DNA of 64,000 nucleotides, taken from JBMOOG01 sp049324535 (GTDB lineage: Bacteria > Pseudomonadota > Alphaproteobacteria > Rhodobacterales > Rhodobacteraceae). The position numbers were made by a program, and so were the translations under genes. The notes below the pieces were generated by a model that ran no database searches, was not told the DNA's origin, and worked only from the letters and a program-made list of their open reading frames with translations. The DNA is taken from contig JBMOOG010000019.1 of NCBI GenBank assembly GCA_049324535.1, forward strand, positions 62,001-126,000, read 5' to 3'. How positions within the stretch are numbered: position 1 is the first letter of the stretch; the number at the start of each line of letters is the position of its first letter. Shown here one piece after another: positions 8,226 through 16,268 of the stretch.

Positions 8226-9304
8226 CCGGATACGACGTCCTGGTGGTGGGCCTTGGCCCGGCCGGTTCCTCGGCGGCGGCGGCGGCGGCCCGGGCGGGGG
8301 CGCGGGTGCTGGCGGTCGATCGGCGCGCCACGCCGGGCCTGCCGGTGCAATGCGCCGAATTCGTGCCGATGCTCCTGTCGGCCGATACCGGCGCGGTGCA
8401 GGCGGCCGCGATCCAGGACATCGCCGCGATGGAGACCTATCTGGGGGCCGCCTGCGAACACACGCCGGACTTTCGCGGCCGGATGATCGACCGGGCCGCC
8501 TTCGATGCGGCGCTGGTCGCCGAGGCGCGCGCGGCCGGGGCCGAGATCGCGACCGGCACCCCCTTCGCCGGGGTCGGGGACGGAATCGCCCGGATCGGCG
8601 ACCGCGCGGTGACGGCGACGGTCATCGTCGGCGCCGACGGTCCCCGGTCGTCGGTCGGGCGGCTGGCCGGGCTCGTCAACCGCGACCTCGTCGAGGCGCG
8701 GCAGATCACCGTGCCGCTCCGGTCACCGCACCGGGCGACCGACATCTTCCTGTCGGCCGAGATCGAGGGCGGCTACGGCTGGCTCTTCCCGCGCGGGTCC
8801 GAGGCCAACCTCGGCCTCGGGGTCGCGCCCCGCGCACGCGGCCGGCTGAAGGCGCTGCTCGCGGGCCTGCGCGACCGGCTTGTCGCCGAGGGGCGGATCG
8901 GGCCGGCGCAAGGACGGCTGACCGGGGGCGCGATCCCGGTGGGCGGGCTCGTGGGTCCGGCCGGGCGCATCGGCGGGGTGCCGGTCCTTCTGGCGGGCGA
9001 CGCGGCCGGTCTGGCCAACCCGATCACCGGCGCCGGGATCAACGCGGCGGTGCTCTCGGGCCGGCGCGCGGGCGAGGCCGCCGCCGCGGTTGCCGCGGGA
9101 AAGGCCGCCGCGGCCGACGACTATGCCGAGGAGATCGCCGATCTCTTCGGCCCGTCGCTGGCGCTGGCGCTGCGCCGGCGGCGCGAACTCATGGCGCATT
9201 ATGACCGCGGGGCCCTGCCCGCGGCGTCCGATCTCAAGCGTTCCTGGATCGCCTTCGGCGACTACTGGGCGCGCGAGCCCGTCCACGTGGAGGAACCCGC
9301 ATGA
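8222..9304 (+). CDS. lipT: FAD-dependent oxidoreductase, geranylgeranyl-reductase family, LipT-like
   Basis: A 360-residue flavoprotein. The N-terminal dinucleotide-binding motif is VVGLGPAGSSAAAAAA, and the second FAD motif LLAGDAAGLANPITGAGINA lies near residues 257-276. The GTG start overlaps the previous TGA by 4 nt (GTGA), and its TGA overlaps the next ATG by 4 nt (ATGA). The family is usually annotated geranylgeranyl reductase, but no isoprenoid genes are nearby. Lying between the two LipS genes, it fits LipT, the proposed electron donor to the split lipoyl synthase. Confidence 0.78.
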   Translation: MTGYDVLVVGLGPAGSSAAAAAARAGARVLAVDRRATPGLPVQCAEFVPMLLSADTGAVQAAAIQDIAAMETYLGAACEHTPDFRGRMIDRAAFDAALVAEARAAGAEIATGTPFAGVGDGIARIGDRAVTATVIVGADGPRSSVGRLAGLVNRDLVEARQITVPLRSPHRATDIFLSAEIEGGYGWLFPRGSEANLGLGVAPRARGRLKALLAGLRDRLVAEGRIGPAQGRLTGGAIPVGGLVGPAGRIGGVPVLLAGDAAGLANPITGAGINAAVLSGRRAGEAAAAVAAGKAAAADDYAEEIADLFGPSLALALRRRRELMAHYDRGALPAASDLKRSWIAFGDYWAREPVHVEEPA

Positions 9305-10590
9305 CCTGCCTGAAACCCGAAGGCGCGCTGCCCGGAGCCAAGGGGGCCGGCGGCCTCGACTTCAACCCCTTTGACGCGATGCAGCCGCGCGCGCCTGGGG
9401 CGGTGCCGGCGGCCAGGAAGAACGGCCGCCCTGTCAAGGAGGCCGACATCCGTCCCGAGGGCTTCTATCACCCCGACTACCGGGTGATGACGCCGCACAT
9501 GCGCTCGCCCGACTATGTGCAGATGTCCACCGCCGCCGCGATCACGCTGGGGCTGGTCGAGGGGCGGATGCACAACTGTTCCTGCACGCGCTGTCTCAAC
9601 CTTCTGCTGACCTACCCCGAGGGCTGCCGTGCGAACTGCGCCTATTGCGGGCTGGCCCGGCACCGCGAGGCCGAGCGCAACTACGCCGACCGCAACTTCA
9701 TCCGGGTGGACTGGCCGGCGGTGCCGATGGACGAGATCGTCGACCGCATCGCCGCCGATGTCGCGGGCACACCCTTCCACCGGATGTGCATCTCGATGAT
9801 CACCCATCCGAACTCGGACGCCGACACGGTGACGGTACTGAAGAAATGGACCGACCGCATCGACCCCGACGCGATCCCGATCTCGATCCTGTCGAACCCG
9901 ACGACGATGACCCGCGACGATGTGGTGCGGCTGCGCGACATGGGGTCGGACATCTTCACCGTGGCGCTCGACGCCGCGACGCCCGAGATCTTCGACCGCA
10001 CCCGCGGCCGCGGCGTGCAGTCGCCCCACACCTGGGACGGCTACTGGGAGGCGGTGGACTGGGCGCGCGACGTGTTCGGGCCGAAGAAGTTCGGCGCGCA
10101 TCTCATCGTCGGCATGGGCGAGACCGAGGCCGAGATGATGGGCGTCATCCAGCGGCTGGTGGACATGGGCGGACACAGCCACATGTTCTGCTTCTACCCG
10201 GAAAAGGGCAGCCTGATGGACCACCTGCCGGCGACGCCGCGCGACCAGTGGCGCCGCATCCAGCTGGCCCGCTACCTCGTCGACTACTGCGGCGTGCGGG
10301 TGGACCACATGCGCTTCGACGACCAGGGCCGGATCAGCGACTTCGGCCTGCCCGCGTCCGAGCTTTCCGCGATCATCGACGCGGGCATCGCCTTCCGCAC
10401 CTCGGGCTGTCCCGGCAAGTTCGCCGACGACATCTCGGCCTGCGACCGTCCCTATGGCGACAGCCCGCCCTCGGACATCGCCTCGTACCCCTTCGCGCCC
10501 GGTCCGGTGGACCTGCGCAAGATCCGCAGCCAGCTCGGCATGGACAAGCCCGGCGAAAGCTACACCCCCGGCGAGGAATTCGACCTCTAG
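9301..10590 (+). CDS. lipS2: Radical SAM protein, LipS2-type lipoyl synthase subunit
   Basis: A 429-residue radical SAM protein with CX3CX2C at C109, C113 and C116 (CRANCAYC). Just before it is a CXCX2C triplet (C93, C95, C98 in HNCSCTRC), suited to an auxiliary iron-sulfur cluster that could supply sulfur. The body shows the radical SAM barrel (CISMITHPNSDADTV, ILSNPTTMTRDDV, LIVGMGETEAEMM). The C-terminus has further cysteines (SGCPGKF, SACDRP). It overlaps the flavoprotein by ATGA. Together with the gene at 7164 it should form a two-protein lipoyl synthase. Confidence 0.78.
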   Translation: MTCLKPEGALPGAKGAGGLDFNPFDAMQPRAPGAVPAARKNGRPVKEADIRPEGFYHPDYRVMTPHMRSPDYVQMSTAAAITLGLVEGRMHNCSCTRCLNLLLTYPEGCRANCAYCGLARHREAERNYADRNFIRVDWPAVPMDEIVDRIAADVAGTPFHRMCISMITHPNSDADTVTVLKKWTDRIDPDAIPISILSNPTTMTRDDVVRLRDMGSDIFTVALDAATPEIFDRTRGRGVQSPHTWDGYWEAVDWARDVFGPKKFGAHLIVGMGETEAEMMGVIQRLVDMGGHSHMFCFYPEKGSLMDHLPATPRDQWRRIQLARYLVDYCGVRVDHMRFDDQGRISDFGLPASELSAIIDAGIAFRTSGCPGKFADDISACDRPYGDSPPSDIASYPFAPGPVDLRKIRSQLGMDKPGESYTPGEEFDL

Positions 10591-10604
10591 TCAGGAGAGC
10601 CAGA

Positions 10605-11690
10605 ATGCCCGTTCCCTTCCGCGTGATCGACACCGGCACCCGCCCCTGCCGCGAGCAGATGGCCTTCGACCAGGCGCTTATCGAGGGCCACCGCGCCGGC
10701 ACCACGCCCGACACGATCCGGTTCCTGACCTTCCCGCCGTCGGTCCTCGTCGGGCGCCACCAGGCGATCAGCCAGGAGCTGAACCTGCCGGCCTGCCGCG
10801 CGGCGGGCGTCGGCATCGGGCGCCGCGTCACCGGCGGCGGCGCGCTCTATCTCGACGAGGGCCAGTTCGGCTGGGAAATCGTCGCCGACCGCAACCGGCT
10901 CGGGCTCGGGTCGCTGGGCGAGGTGGCGAAGGCCTTCTGCGAGGCGGCGGCGGCGGGGCTGTCGCGGCTCGGGATCGGCGCGCGCTACCGCCCCCGGAAC
11001 GACATCGAGGTGGACGGGCGCAAGATCTCGGGCACCGGCGGCTTCTTCGACGGCGAGACGATCTTCTACCAGGGCACGGTGCTCGTGGACATGGACGGGG
11101 CGAAGATGGCGTCGCTTCTGAACATCCCGGCGGCCAAGCTCGCGCGGCATGGCCAGACCTCGGGGGCGCAGCGGGTGGTGACGCTGCGCGAGCTCTTCGA
11201 CGGGGCGCCGCCGCCCGCCTCCGAGGTCAAGGAGGCGCTGATCGCGGCCTTCGCCGAGCATCTCGGGATTGCGCCGGAATGGGGCGCGATCCTGCCCGCC
11301 GAGGAAGCCGCCGCCCGTCGCATCTTCGACGAGGACATCGGCCAGGACAGTTTCGTGTATTCGATCGACGACCCGGCCAATCGGGCCGAGATCCGCACCG
11401 CCACGCACCAGGGCCCCGGCGGCACCATCACCGCGCACCTGCGGCTGGAGGGGCCGGCGCAGGACCGGATCCGCGAGGTGCTGTTCACCGGAGACTTCTT
11501 CGCGGCGCCGCCCCGGATCGTGCCGGATCTGGAATCCGCGCTGCGCGGCGTTGCGCTGGCCGAGGCCGAAGCCGTCACCACCGCCTTCTTTGCCGCGGCC
11601 CGCGCCAGCCTGCTGACCGCCGCGCCGCAGGACTTCCTCGCCGCTCTGCGGTCCGCGGCGCTCGAGCCGGCGATGGGTGCGGACGGCTGA
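10605..11690 (+). CDS. slplAB: Lipoate-protein ligase, sLpl(AB) type
   Basis: A 361-residue biotin/lipoate ligase-fold protein. It shows the lipoate pocket motif GRRVTGGGALYLD (72-84) and the catalytic lysine region NDIEVDGRKISGTGG (K140). An LplB-like C-terminal domain (about 250-361) is fused, which gives the single-chain sLpl(AB) architecture. It would attach octanoate or lipoate to E2/GcvH-type acceptor proteins, after which the LipS pair inserts sulfur. AGGAGA precedes ATG 10605, 14 bp after the radical SAM gene, and it ends the operon. No acceptor-protein gene is in the window. Confidence 0.85.
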   Translation: MPVPFRVIDTGTRPCREQMAFDQALIEGHRAGTTPDTIRFLTFPPSVLVGRHQAISQELNLPACRAAGVGIGRRVTGGGALYLDEGQFGWEIVADRNRLGLGSLGEVAKAFCEAAAAGLSRLGIGARYRPRNDIEVDGRKISGTGGFFDGETIFYQGTVLVDMDGAKMASLLNIPAAKLARHGQTSGAQRVVTLRELFDGAPPPASEVKEALIAAFAEHLGIAPEWGAILPAEEAAARRIFDEDIGQDSFVYSIDDPANRAEIRTATHQGPGGTITAHLRLEGPAQDRIREVLFTGDFFAAPPRIVPDLESALRGVALAEAEAVTTAFFAAARASLLTAAPQDFLAALRSAALEPAMGADG

Positions 11691-11721
11691 AGCCGGGCCG
11701 GGCCGGGCGCGTCCGGGCGGA

Positions 11722-13227
11722 TCAGTCGCTTTCGGTGAACACCTCGGCCCGCTTCCGGCCGACCGAGGGCAGAAGAACCACGATCAGCACCACGACCGTT
11801 GCGGCCAGCAGGGTGGCGCTGATCGGACGGGTCAGGAACACCGTCGGATCGCCGCGCCCGAGGATCATCGCGCGGCGCAGGTTCTCCTCCAGCATCGGGC
11901 CGAGGACAAAGCCCAGAAGCAGCGGCGCCGGCTCGCAGCGCAGCTTCATCAGGACATAGCCGAGAAGACCGAAGCCCGCGACGGCGTAGAGGTCGTAGAC
12001 GTTCGAGTTCACCGAATAGACCCCGATCGAGCAGAAGGCCATGATGACCGGAAAGAGGATGTGGTAGGGCACCTTCAGCAGCTTCACCCAGAGCCCGATC
12101 AGCGGCAGGTTGAGCACGATCAGCATCAGGTTGCCGATCCACATGCTGGCGATGACCCCCCAGAAGAGCGCCGGCTGTTCGGCCGCGACGTTCGGCCCCG
12201 GCACGATGCCCTGGATGATCATCGCCCCCACCATCAGCGCCATCACCGGATTGGCCGGAATGCCCAGGGTGAGAAGCGGTATGAACGAGGTCTGCGCCCC
12301 GGCGTTGTTGGCGGATTCGGGCCCCGCCACGCCCTCGATGGCGCCCTGGCCGAAGGCCTCGGGGGTCTTCGAGAGCCGTTTTTCCACCGTGTAGGAGGCG
12401 AAGGAAGCGAGGATCGCGCCCCCGCCGGGCAGGACGCCCAGGGCCGAGCCCAGGGCCGTGCCGCGCAGCATCGGCGCCACCATCTGGCGCAGCTCGGCGC
12501 GCGACGGCCAGAGACTGCCGAGCTTCGTCGCCAGCACCGAACGGTCCTGTTCGCCCTCGAGGTTGCGCAGGATCTCGGCAATGCCGAAAACGCCGACGGC
12601 GAGCGCGACGAAGTTCAGCCCGTCGGCGTAGGCGGTGATGCCGAAGGTGAACCGCGGCGTGCCGGTGTAGATGTCCGTCCCGACCAGGCCCAGCAGCAGT
12701 CCCAGGACCACCATCGCCAGCGCCTTCAGGATCGACCCGTGGGCCAGCGCGATCGCCGACACGAGACCGAGCAGCATCAGGCTGAAATACTCGGCCGCCC
12801 CGAACTTCAGCGCGATGATGGTGAGCGGCGGCGCGAAGATCGCGACCAGAAGCGTGGCGACCGTGCCGGCAAAGAACGACCCCAGCGCCGCGACCGCCAG
12901 CGCCGTGCCCGCCCGGCCGCGCCGCGCCATCTGGTAGCCGTCGATGGCGGTGACCGCCGAGGAGCTTTCCCCCGGCATGTTGATGAGGATCGCCGTCGTC
13001 GATCCGCCGTACTGCGCGCCGTAGTAGATGCCCGCCAGCATGATCAGCGACGACACGGGTTCGAGCTGGAAGGTGATCGGCAGAAGCATGGCGATGGTGG
13101 CGGTCGCGCCGATGCCGGGCAGCACCCCGATCAGCGTGCCGAGGATCACCCCGATCAGGCAGAAGAGCAGGTTCTCGGGCGAGGCCGCGGTGGAAAAGCC
13201 AAGGCCGAGGTTCGCGATCAGGTCCAC
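11722..13227 (-). CDS. tctA: Tripartite tricarboxylate transporter permease TctA
   Basis: A 501-residue polytopic membrane protein, the large subunit of a TctABC transporter. Typical features are the glycine-rich GVLPGIGATATIAMLLPITF loop (about 34-53) and the matching GSALGVLPGGGAILASF in the second half. The conserved YGGSTTAILINMPGESSS follows TM2-3. It is the last gene of the tctC-tctB-tctA unit, converging on the lipoate ligase gene with 31 bp between stops. The substrate is unknown; family members import citrate, tartrate and terephthalate-like carboxylates by cation symport. Confidence 0.94.
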   Translation of the reverse strand: MDLIANLGLGFSTAASPENLLFCLIGVILGTLIGVLPGIGATATIAMLLPITFQLEPVSSLIMLAGIYYGAQYGGSTTAILINMPGESSSAVTAIDGYQMARRGRAGTALAVAALGSFFAGTVATLLVAIFAPPLTIIALKFGAAEYFSLMLLGLVSAIALAHGSILKALAMVVLGLLLGLVGTDIYTGTPRFTFGITAYADGLNFVALAVGVFGIAEILRNLEGEQDRSVLATKLGSLWPSRAELRQMVAPMLRGTALGSALGVLPGGGAILASFASYTVEKRLSKTPEAFGQGAIEGVAGPESANNAGAQTSFIPLLTLGIPANPVMALMVGAMIIQGIVPGPNVAAEQPALFWGVIASMWIGNLMLIVLNLPLIGLWVKLLKVPYHILFPVIMAFCSIGVYSVNSNVYDLYAVAGFGLLGYVLMKLRCEPAPLLLGFVLGPMLEENLRRAMILGRGDPTVFLTRPISATLLAATVVVLIVVLLPSVGRKRAEVFTESD

Positions 13228-13237
13228 GGGCGCCCCC

Positions 13238-13693
13238 TCAGAACGGCAGCCAGGGGCCGAACCGCCGGAACGGCAGGCCGAGCGCGTAGCTGAAGACCAG
13301 CGTGCAGAACACCGTGACCGCGACCGACAGCACCACCGCCGGCATCAGCTTCATCTTGAGCGAGGCCAGCGCCGCGATCAGCGTCGTGAAGAGGATCGAC
13401 GGCACGAAGCCGAGGCCCCGGACCGTCAGACCGAAGAACACCGGCGCGGGCAGGATGAAGAGCATCCCGCGCCAGGCATGGGCCGACATCTCGTCGGCGA
13501 CCGACTTGAACGCGCTGGCCAGGATCAGCGCGCCGAGCGCGATCAGCAGTCCCGCAAGGACCAGCGGGAAATACCCGGGACCCATGCGCAGACTGGTTCC
13601 GAGGTCCATGCGCAGCGCCATGACGCCGAACGCCATGCCGACCACGATGAACAGGATGCCGGCGGCGGCATCCGTCTTGTTGATGCTGTTCAT
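13238..13693 (-). CDS. tctB: Tripartite tricarboxylate transporter small subunit TctB
   Basis: A 151-residue membrane protein with four predicted TM segments, the length and pattern of TctB. It carries the family's MRMGPGYFPLVLA-like stretch (about 35-48). A GGAGGGGCC Shine-Dalgarno precedes ATG. It lies 10 bp upstream of tctA, and a strong hairpin separates it from tctC. It is the small membrane partner of TctA. Confidence 0.92.
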   Translation of the reverse strand: MNSINKTDAAAGILFIVVGMAFGVMALRMDLGTSLRMGPGYFPLVLAGLLIALGALILASAFKSVADEMSAHAWRGMLFILPAPVFFGLTVRGLGFVPSILFTTLIAALASLKMKLMPAVVLSVAVTVFCTLVFSYALGLPFRRFGPWLPF

Positions 13694-13712
13694 GGCCCCT
13701 CCGGGATCGCGC

Positions 13713-13736
13713 GGCCCCGGGCGGTCACCCGGGGCC
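13713..13736 (-). promoter_or_regulatory. GC-rich hairpin between tctC and tctB
   Basis: A perfect 9-bp stem (GGCCCCGGG / CCCGGGGCC) with a 6-nt loop sits in the 54-bp tctC-tctB spacer. There is no T-tract. As at 1276-1298, it follows the binding-protein gene and precedes the membrane genes, so it probably sets the stoichiometry of binding protein to permease. Confidence 0.5.
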
Positions 13737-13747
13737 GGTGGTCGGGA

Positions 13748-14725
13748 TCAGTCGGCGTAGACGCCTGCCGCCTCGATGACCGGCTTCCAGCGGGCGATCT
13801 CGGATTCGAGCTTGGCCTTCAGCGCCGCGGGCGTGGCATCGGCGGCCGGCGACGGCGCCGTGCCGAGCTCGGCCATCTTGGCGGCGATGTCGGGATCGGC
13901 CAGCGCGACCTGAAGCGCCGCCGACAGCCGCTCGGTCACGGCGGCGGGCGTTCCCTTGGGCGCGTAGATCCCGTGCCAGATCGCCACCTCGAGGCCGGGC
14001 ATGCCCGCCTCGGCCACGGTGGGCAGGTCGGGGAAGATGGCGAGGCGCTCGGGCGAGGTCACGGCGTAGCCCTTGATCGTGCCGCCCTTGATCTGCTCGG
14101 TGGTGTTGGTGGTCTGGTCGCACATCAGATCCACCTGCCCGCCCAGAAGATCGGTCATCGCCGGTCCGGTGCCCTTGTAGGGCACGGTGACGAGCGGGGC
14201 CTGAAGCGCCTGCATGAACAGCATGCCGCACAGGTGGCTCGCCGCGCCGATCCCGGCGTTGGCCATGGTCAGCTTGTCGGCGTTCGCCTTCACATAGGGG
14301 ATCAGAGCCGCCATGTCCGCGGGCTCGAAATCCTTGCGCGCGACGATGGTCATCGGCACTTCCGTGACCAACCCGACATATTCGAACGCCTCCAGCGGCT
14401 TGTAGGCCAGATTGCGGTAGAGCGTGGCCGAGGTCGCCATGCCGATGTGGTGCAGCAGGATCGTGTAGCCGTCGGGCTCGGCCGACGCGACGTTGCCGGC
14501 GCCCAGCGTGCCGCCGGCCCCGCCGACGTTCTCGACGATCACCTGCTGACCGAGGTCGGCCGACATCTTCTCGGCGATGAGCCGGCCCACGGTGTCGGTC
14601 GGGCCTCCGGCGGCGAAGGGAACGACCATGGCGATCGACCGCTCGGGGTAGCCTTGCGCCAGGGCGCCGGATGCGGTCAGGGCAAGCGCCGCTGCGACGG
14701 CGGCGGATTTCACGGACAGGGCCAT
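13748..14725 (-). CDS. tctC: Tripartite tricarboxylate transporter substrate-binding protein TctC
   Basis: A 325-residue periplasmic binding protein of the Bug/TctC family. It has a signal peptide (MALSVKSAAVAAALALTA to ALAQ) and the family motif YPERSIAMVVPFAAGGPTD right after cleavage. The IVENVGGAGGTLGAGNVA segment is also characteristic. ATG 14725 with GGGAGGAACC is chosen over the longer frame starting at 14761. It captures a carboxylate for TctAB. Confidence 0.93.
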   Translation of the reverse strand: MALSVKSAAVAAALALTASGALAQGYPERSIAMVVPFAAGGPTDTVGRLIAEKMSADLGQQVIVENVGGAGGTLGAGNVASAEPDGYTILLHHIGMATSATLYRNLAYKPLEAFEYVGLVTEVPMTIVARKDFEPADMAALIPYVKANADKLTMANAGIGAASHLCGMLFMQALQAPLVTVPYKGTGPAMTDLLGGQVDLMCDQTTNTTEQIKGGTIKGYAVTSPERLAIFPDLPTVAEAGMPGLEVAIWHGIYAPKGTPAAVTERLSAALQVALADPDIAAKMAELGTAPSPAADATPAALKAKLESEIARWKPVIEAAGVYAD

Positions 14726-15180
14726 TGGTTCCTCCCAGAAGTGGCGATGCGGTCCGCGCACCCCCTCCCCCGGGACCGCACGGCTGGAAGGCCATGAAGG
14801 ACCGATCTTCCGTTCAAGGCAAGACCCTGATGCAATCCGGGCGACGGAACCGGCCCGGTGCGCTTGCCCGACCCGAAGCCGCCACGATCGACCCCACGGA
14901 CTCGCGTCATGAACGAGGGACGACCGGGGGGCCGGTCCGTCGAGCTTCTGCGCTGCCCCGACGGCACGGCAGGCGGCGAGCGTGCCCGATGGTGTTCGCG
15001 GGAAGCACGCGATTGTCGATCCGGTGCGATGGTGCCGAAGGCCATCCGGAACGCGCCCGACGGAAGCCGAGGACGCCGTCCTTCACGACGGTCCGGGGCG
15101 CAGGCGTGTTCTCCGCCATGTTCTACGCTCGCCAGGTCCGGGGACAAAGCTGCGGCTATTCAGTGGCTTGGCGGTGAAGG
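14726..15180. other. Intergenic region left of the genomic island; no gene recognised
   Basis: About 455 bp of high-GC sequence upstream of tctC. Several overlapping frames are open on both strands, but none shows a recognisable protein, a sensible start or a Shine-Dalgarno. It presumably holds the tctC promoter and may contain decayed coding sequence displaced by the island insertion. Confidence 0.5.
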
Positions 15181-15194
15181 TGGTGCCAGAGCCG
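15181..15194 (+). repeat. Candidate left attachment-site remnant of the tRNA-Phe island
   Basis: TGGTGCCAGAGCCG matches the tRNA-Phe 3' end (TGGTGCCCAGAGCCG at 26695-26709) except for one missing C, in the same orientation. Base composition becomes visibly more AT-rich immediately to the right. This makes it the best candidate for the far att site, but the match is short and imperfect. Confidence 0.4.
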
Positions 15195-15482
15195 CACCCA
15201 TAAGCATTGATTCAAAACGATAATCCGGTGCGATACCGTCAGAGTCTACCGGATTCCCGATTCATGGCGAAATGGGAATTCATCCATCTTGGGCGGGAAC
15301 ATCGCCCGAATCAGAACGGCCGCAGGGCATGTTCGCACCTGTGGTCGCTGGTGTATCTCAACGCAGGACATGGCACAAACTGTAGTGTGATCTATTTTCC
15401 GTCCCGCAAGGCCTTGAATCGATCGGAGTGTTTACCATCTGCTCTTCTGGCGCACCTGCGCCGGAAAGGAGGTGATAAGAAA
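15195..15482. other. AT-richer stretch at the left edge of the island; no gene seen
   Basis: About 290 bp without a convincing gene. It marks the drop in GC that suggests island sequence. A TCCGGTGCGA decamer at about 15225 recurs at about 26665 near the other end in the same orientation; this may be coincidental or an arm-type site. It may also contain the promoter of the YjzC-like gene. Confidence 0.4.
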
Positions 15483-15662
15483 GTGTCCAAGAAACCCGGT
15501 GAAAACACCGGCCGGAATGGGGGAATTTATCAGGAAGTCGGCCCGCGTGGTGGCGAAAAGCCCAACTACACGACCGTGCCTGATAACACGCGGCTGCCGC
15601 CGACTTCCAAACCCGGCCACGAATGGAAGCCCATTCATCGCACCCCTGACAGTGATCGCTGA
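15483..15662 (+). CDS. YjzC-like small protein
   Basis: A 59-residue protein starting with GTG, preceded by a near-perfect Shine-Dalgarno AAAGGAGGTGA (15465-15475). The pattern KPGENTGRNGGIYQEVGPRG then a charged C-terminus ending PGHEWKP resembles the YjzC family of small proteins (KPG...P..G.Y.E.G). Its function is unknown. A hairpin with the features of a terminator follows 25 bp after the stop. It is the leftmost gene of the island and has no operon partner. Confidence 0.6.
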   Translation: MSKKPGENTGRNGGIYQEVGPRGGEKPNYTTVPDNTRLPPTSKPGHEWKPIHRTPDSDR

Positions 15663-15687
15663 TCCTGTTGCCAGATGATTGTAGAAC

Positions 15688-15720
15688 GCCTGTCCAGGTT
15701 CTGCTCCTGGGCAGGCATTT
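15688..15720 (+). terminator. Probable rho-independent terminator of the YjzC-like gene
   Basis: GCCTGTCCAGG, a 7-nt loop, then CCTGGGCAGGC form an 11-bp stem with one G-T wobble, followed by ATTT. It begins 25 bp after the small gene's stop codon. Confidence 0.55.
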
Positions 15721-15733
15721 GCGGCGTCCGACC

Positions 15734-15828
15734 GCGACAGCGCGCGACAAATAGCAACTGTCGCCACGGCAAGGCGGGGGACCACGCGACCGACGCGACA
15801 GCACCCTTTAGGGGCTGTCGTCTGTCGC
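15734..15828. repeat. Cluster of GCGACA iterons in both orientations
   Basis: GCGACA(G) occurs at 15734, 15744 and 15795 on the plus strand. Inverted TGTCGC occurs at 15759 and 15823, with a TGTCG variant at 15816. Part of the cluster forms a strong hairpin (CGACAGC at 15796 with GCTGTCG ending at 15820, with an inner CCCT/AGGG). The cluster lies in the non-coding stretch between the YjzC-like gene and the recombinase. It may be a replication origin for the island primase, or recombinase or regulator sites; function is inferred only from the pattern. Confidence 0.5.
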
Positions 15829-16138
15829 GCCCCGATAAGCTGACATGGGAAGGAAGATAGGACTGGCTCCATCTGGCCCGGCCGTGTGCTGTGGCCGATC
15901 ATGGGTCCCTCTTGTAGGTTGGACACTCGGGGGCGCAGAACCGCGGCCTATCCGTCTGTGCAAGATTTTCGGAATGGTGAGGCCAGACTAACTGGGACTA
16001 AAACGAAAATGCGCGGGGAAAGGGGGTCGGCGTCCCCGCCCCGCACACCCCCACCCCAGGAAGGACCCGAAGCCAAGATGCGGCACAGGCGATGATGCTT
16101 CCTGTTCGATCTTGACTTGTAGCTTATCGCGCAGCCCC

Positions 16139-16256
16139 AGCGTCCGAATTGAGTATACTCAGACGGGACGGCCGAAAGTCGCTCAAAAGTGTCCGAATAG
16201 ACTTGTGGAATCACTTTTGGGACGATACCGATTTGTCGGACAGTCTATTGAGACAC
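16139..16256 (+). repeat. Probable resolution (res) site of the serine recombinase
   Basis: Several half-site-like motifs lie directly upstream of the recombinase gene. At 16141-16165, CGTC and GACG flank a 12-bp palindrome TGAGTATACTCA (16150-16161). GTGTCCGAATAGACT begins at 16189. An inverted relative, TGTCGGACAGTCTATTGAGAC, begins at 16234. The repeated core [CT]GTC..AATAGACT resembles Tn3-type resolvase binding half-sites (TGTC..ATA). The arrangement of several subsites before the gene is typical of res and would also give autoregulation. Confidence 0.6.
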
Positions 16257-16268
16257 AAGGGGACGGAC

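Noticed and set aside
14761..15190. Overlapping frames on both strands left of the island
   Set aside because: No recognisable protein, no Shine-Dalgarno and Arg/Pro/Gly-rich composition; treated as non-coding or decayed.
15734..15830. The GCGACAG hairpin as a terminator
   Set aside because: No T-tract follows and the motif recurs beyond the stem; an iteron array is a better description, though unproven.
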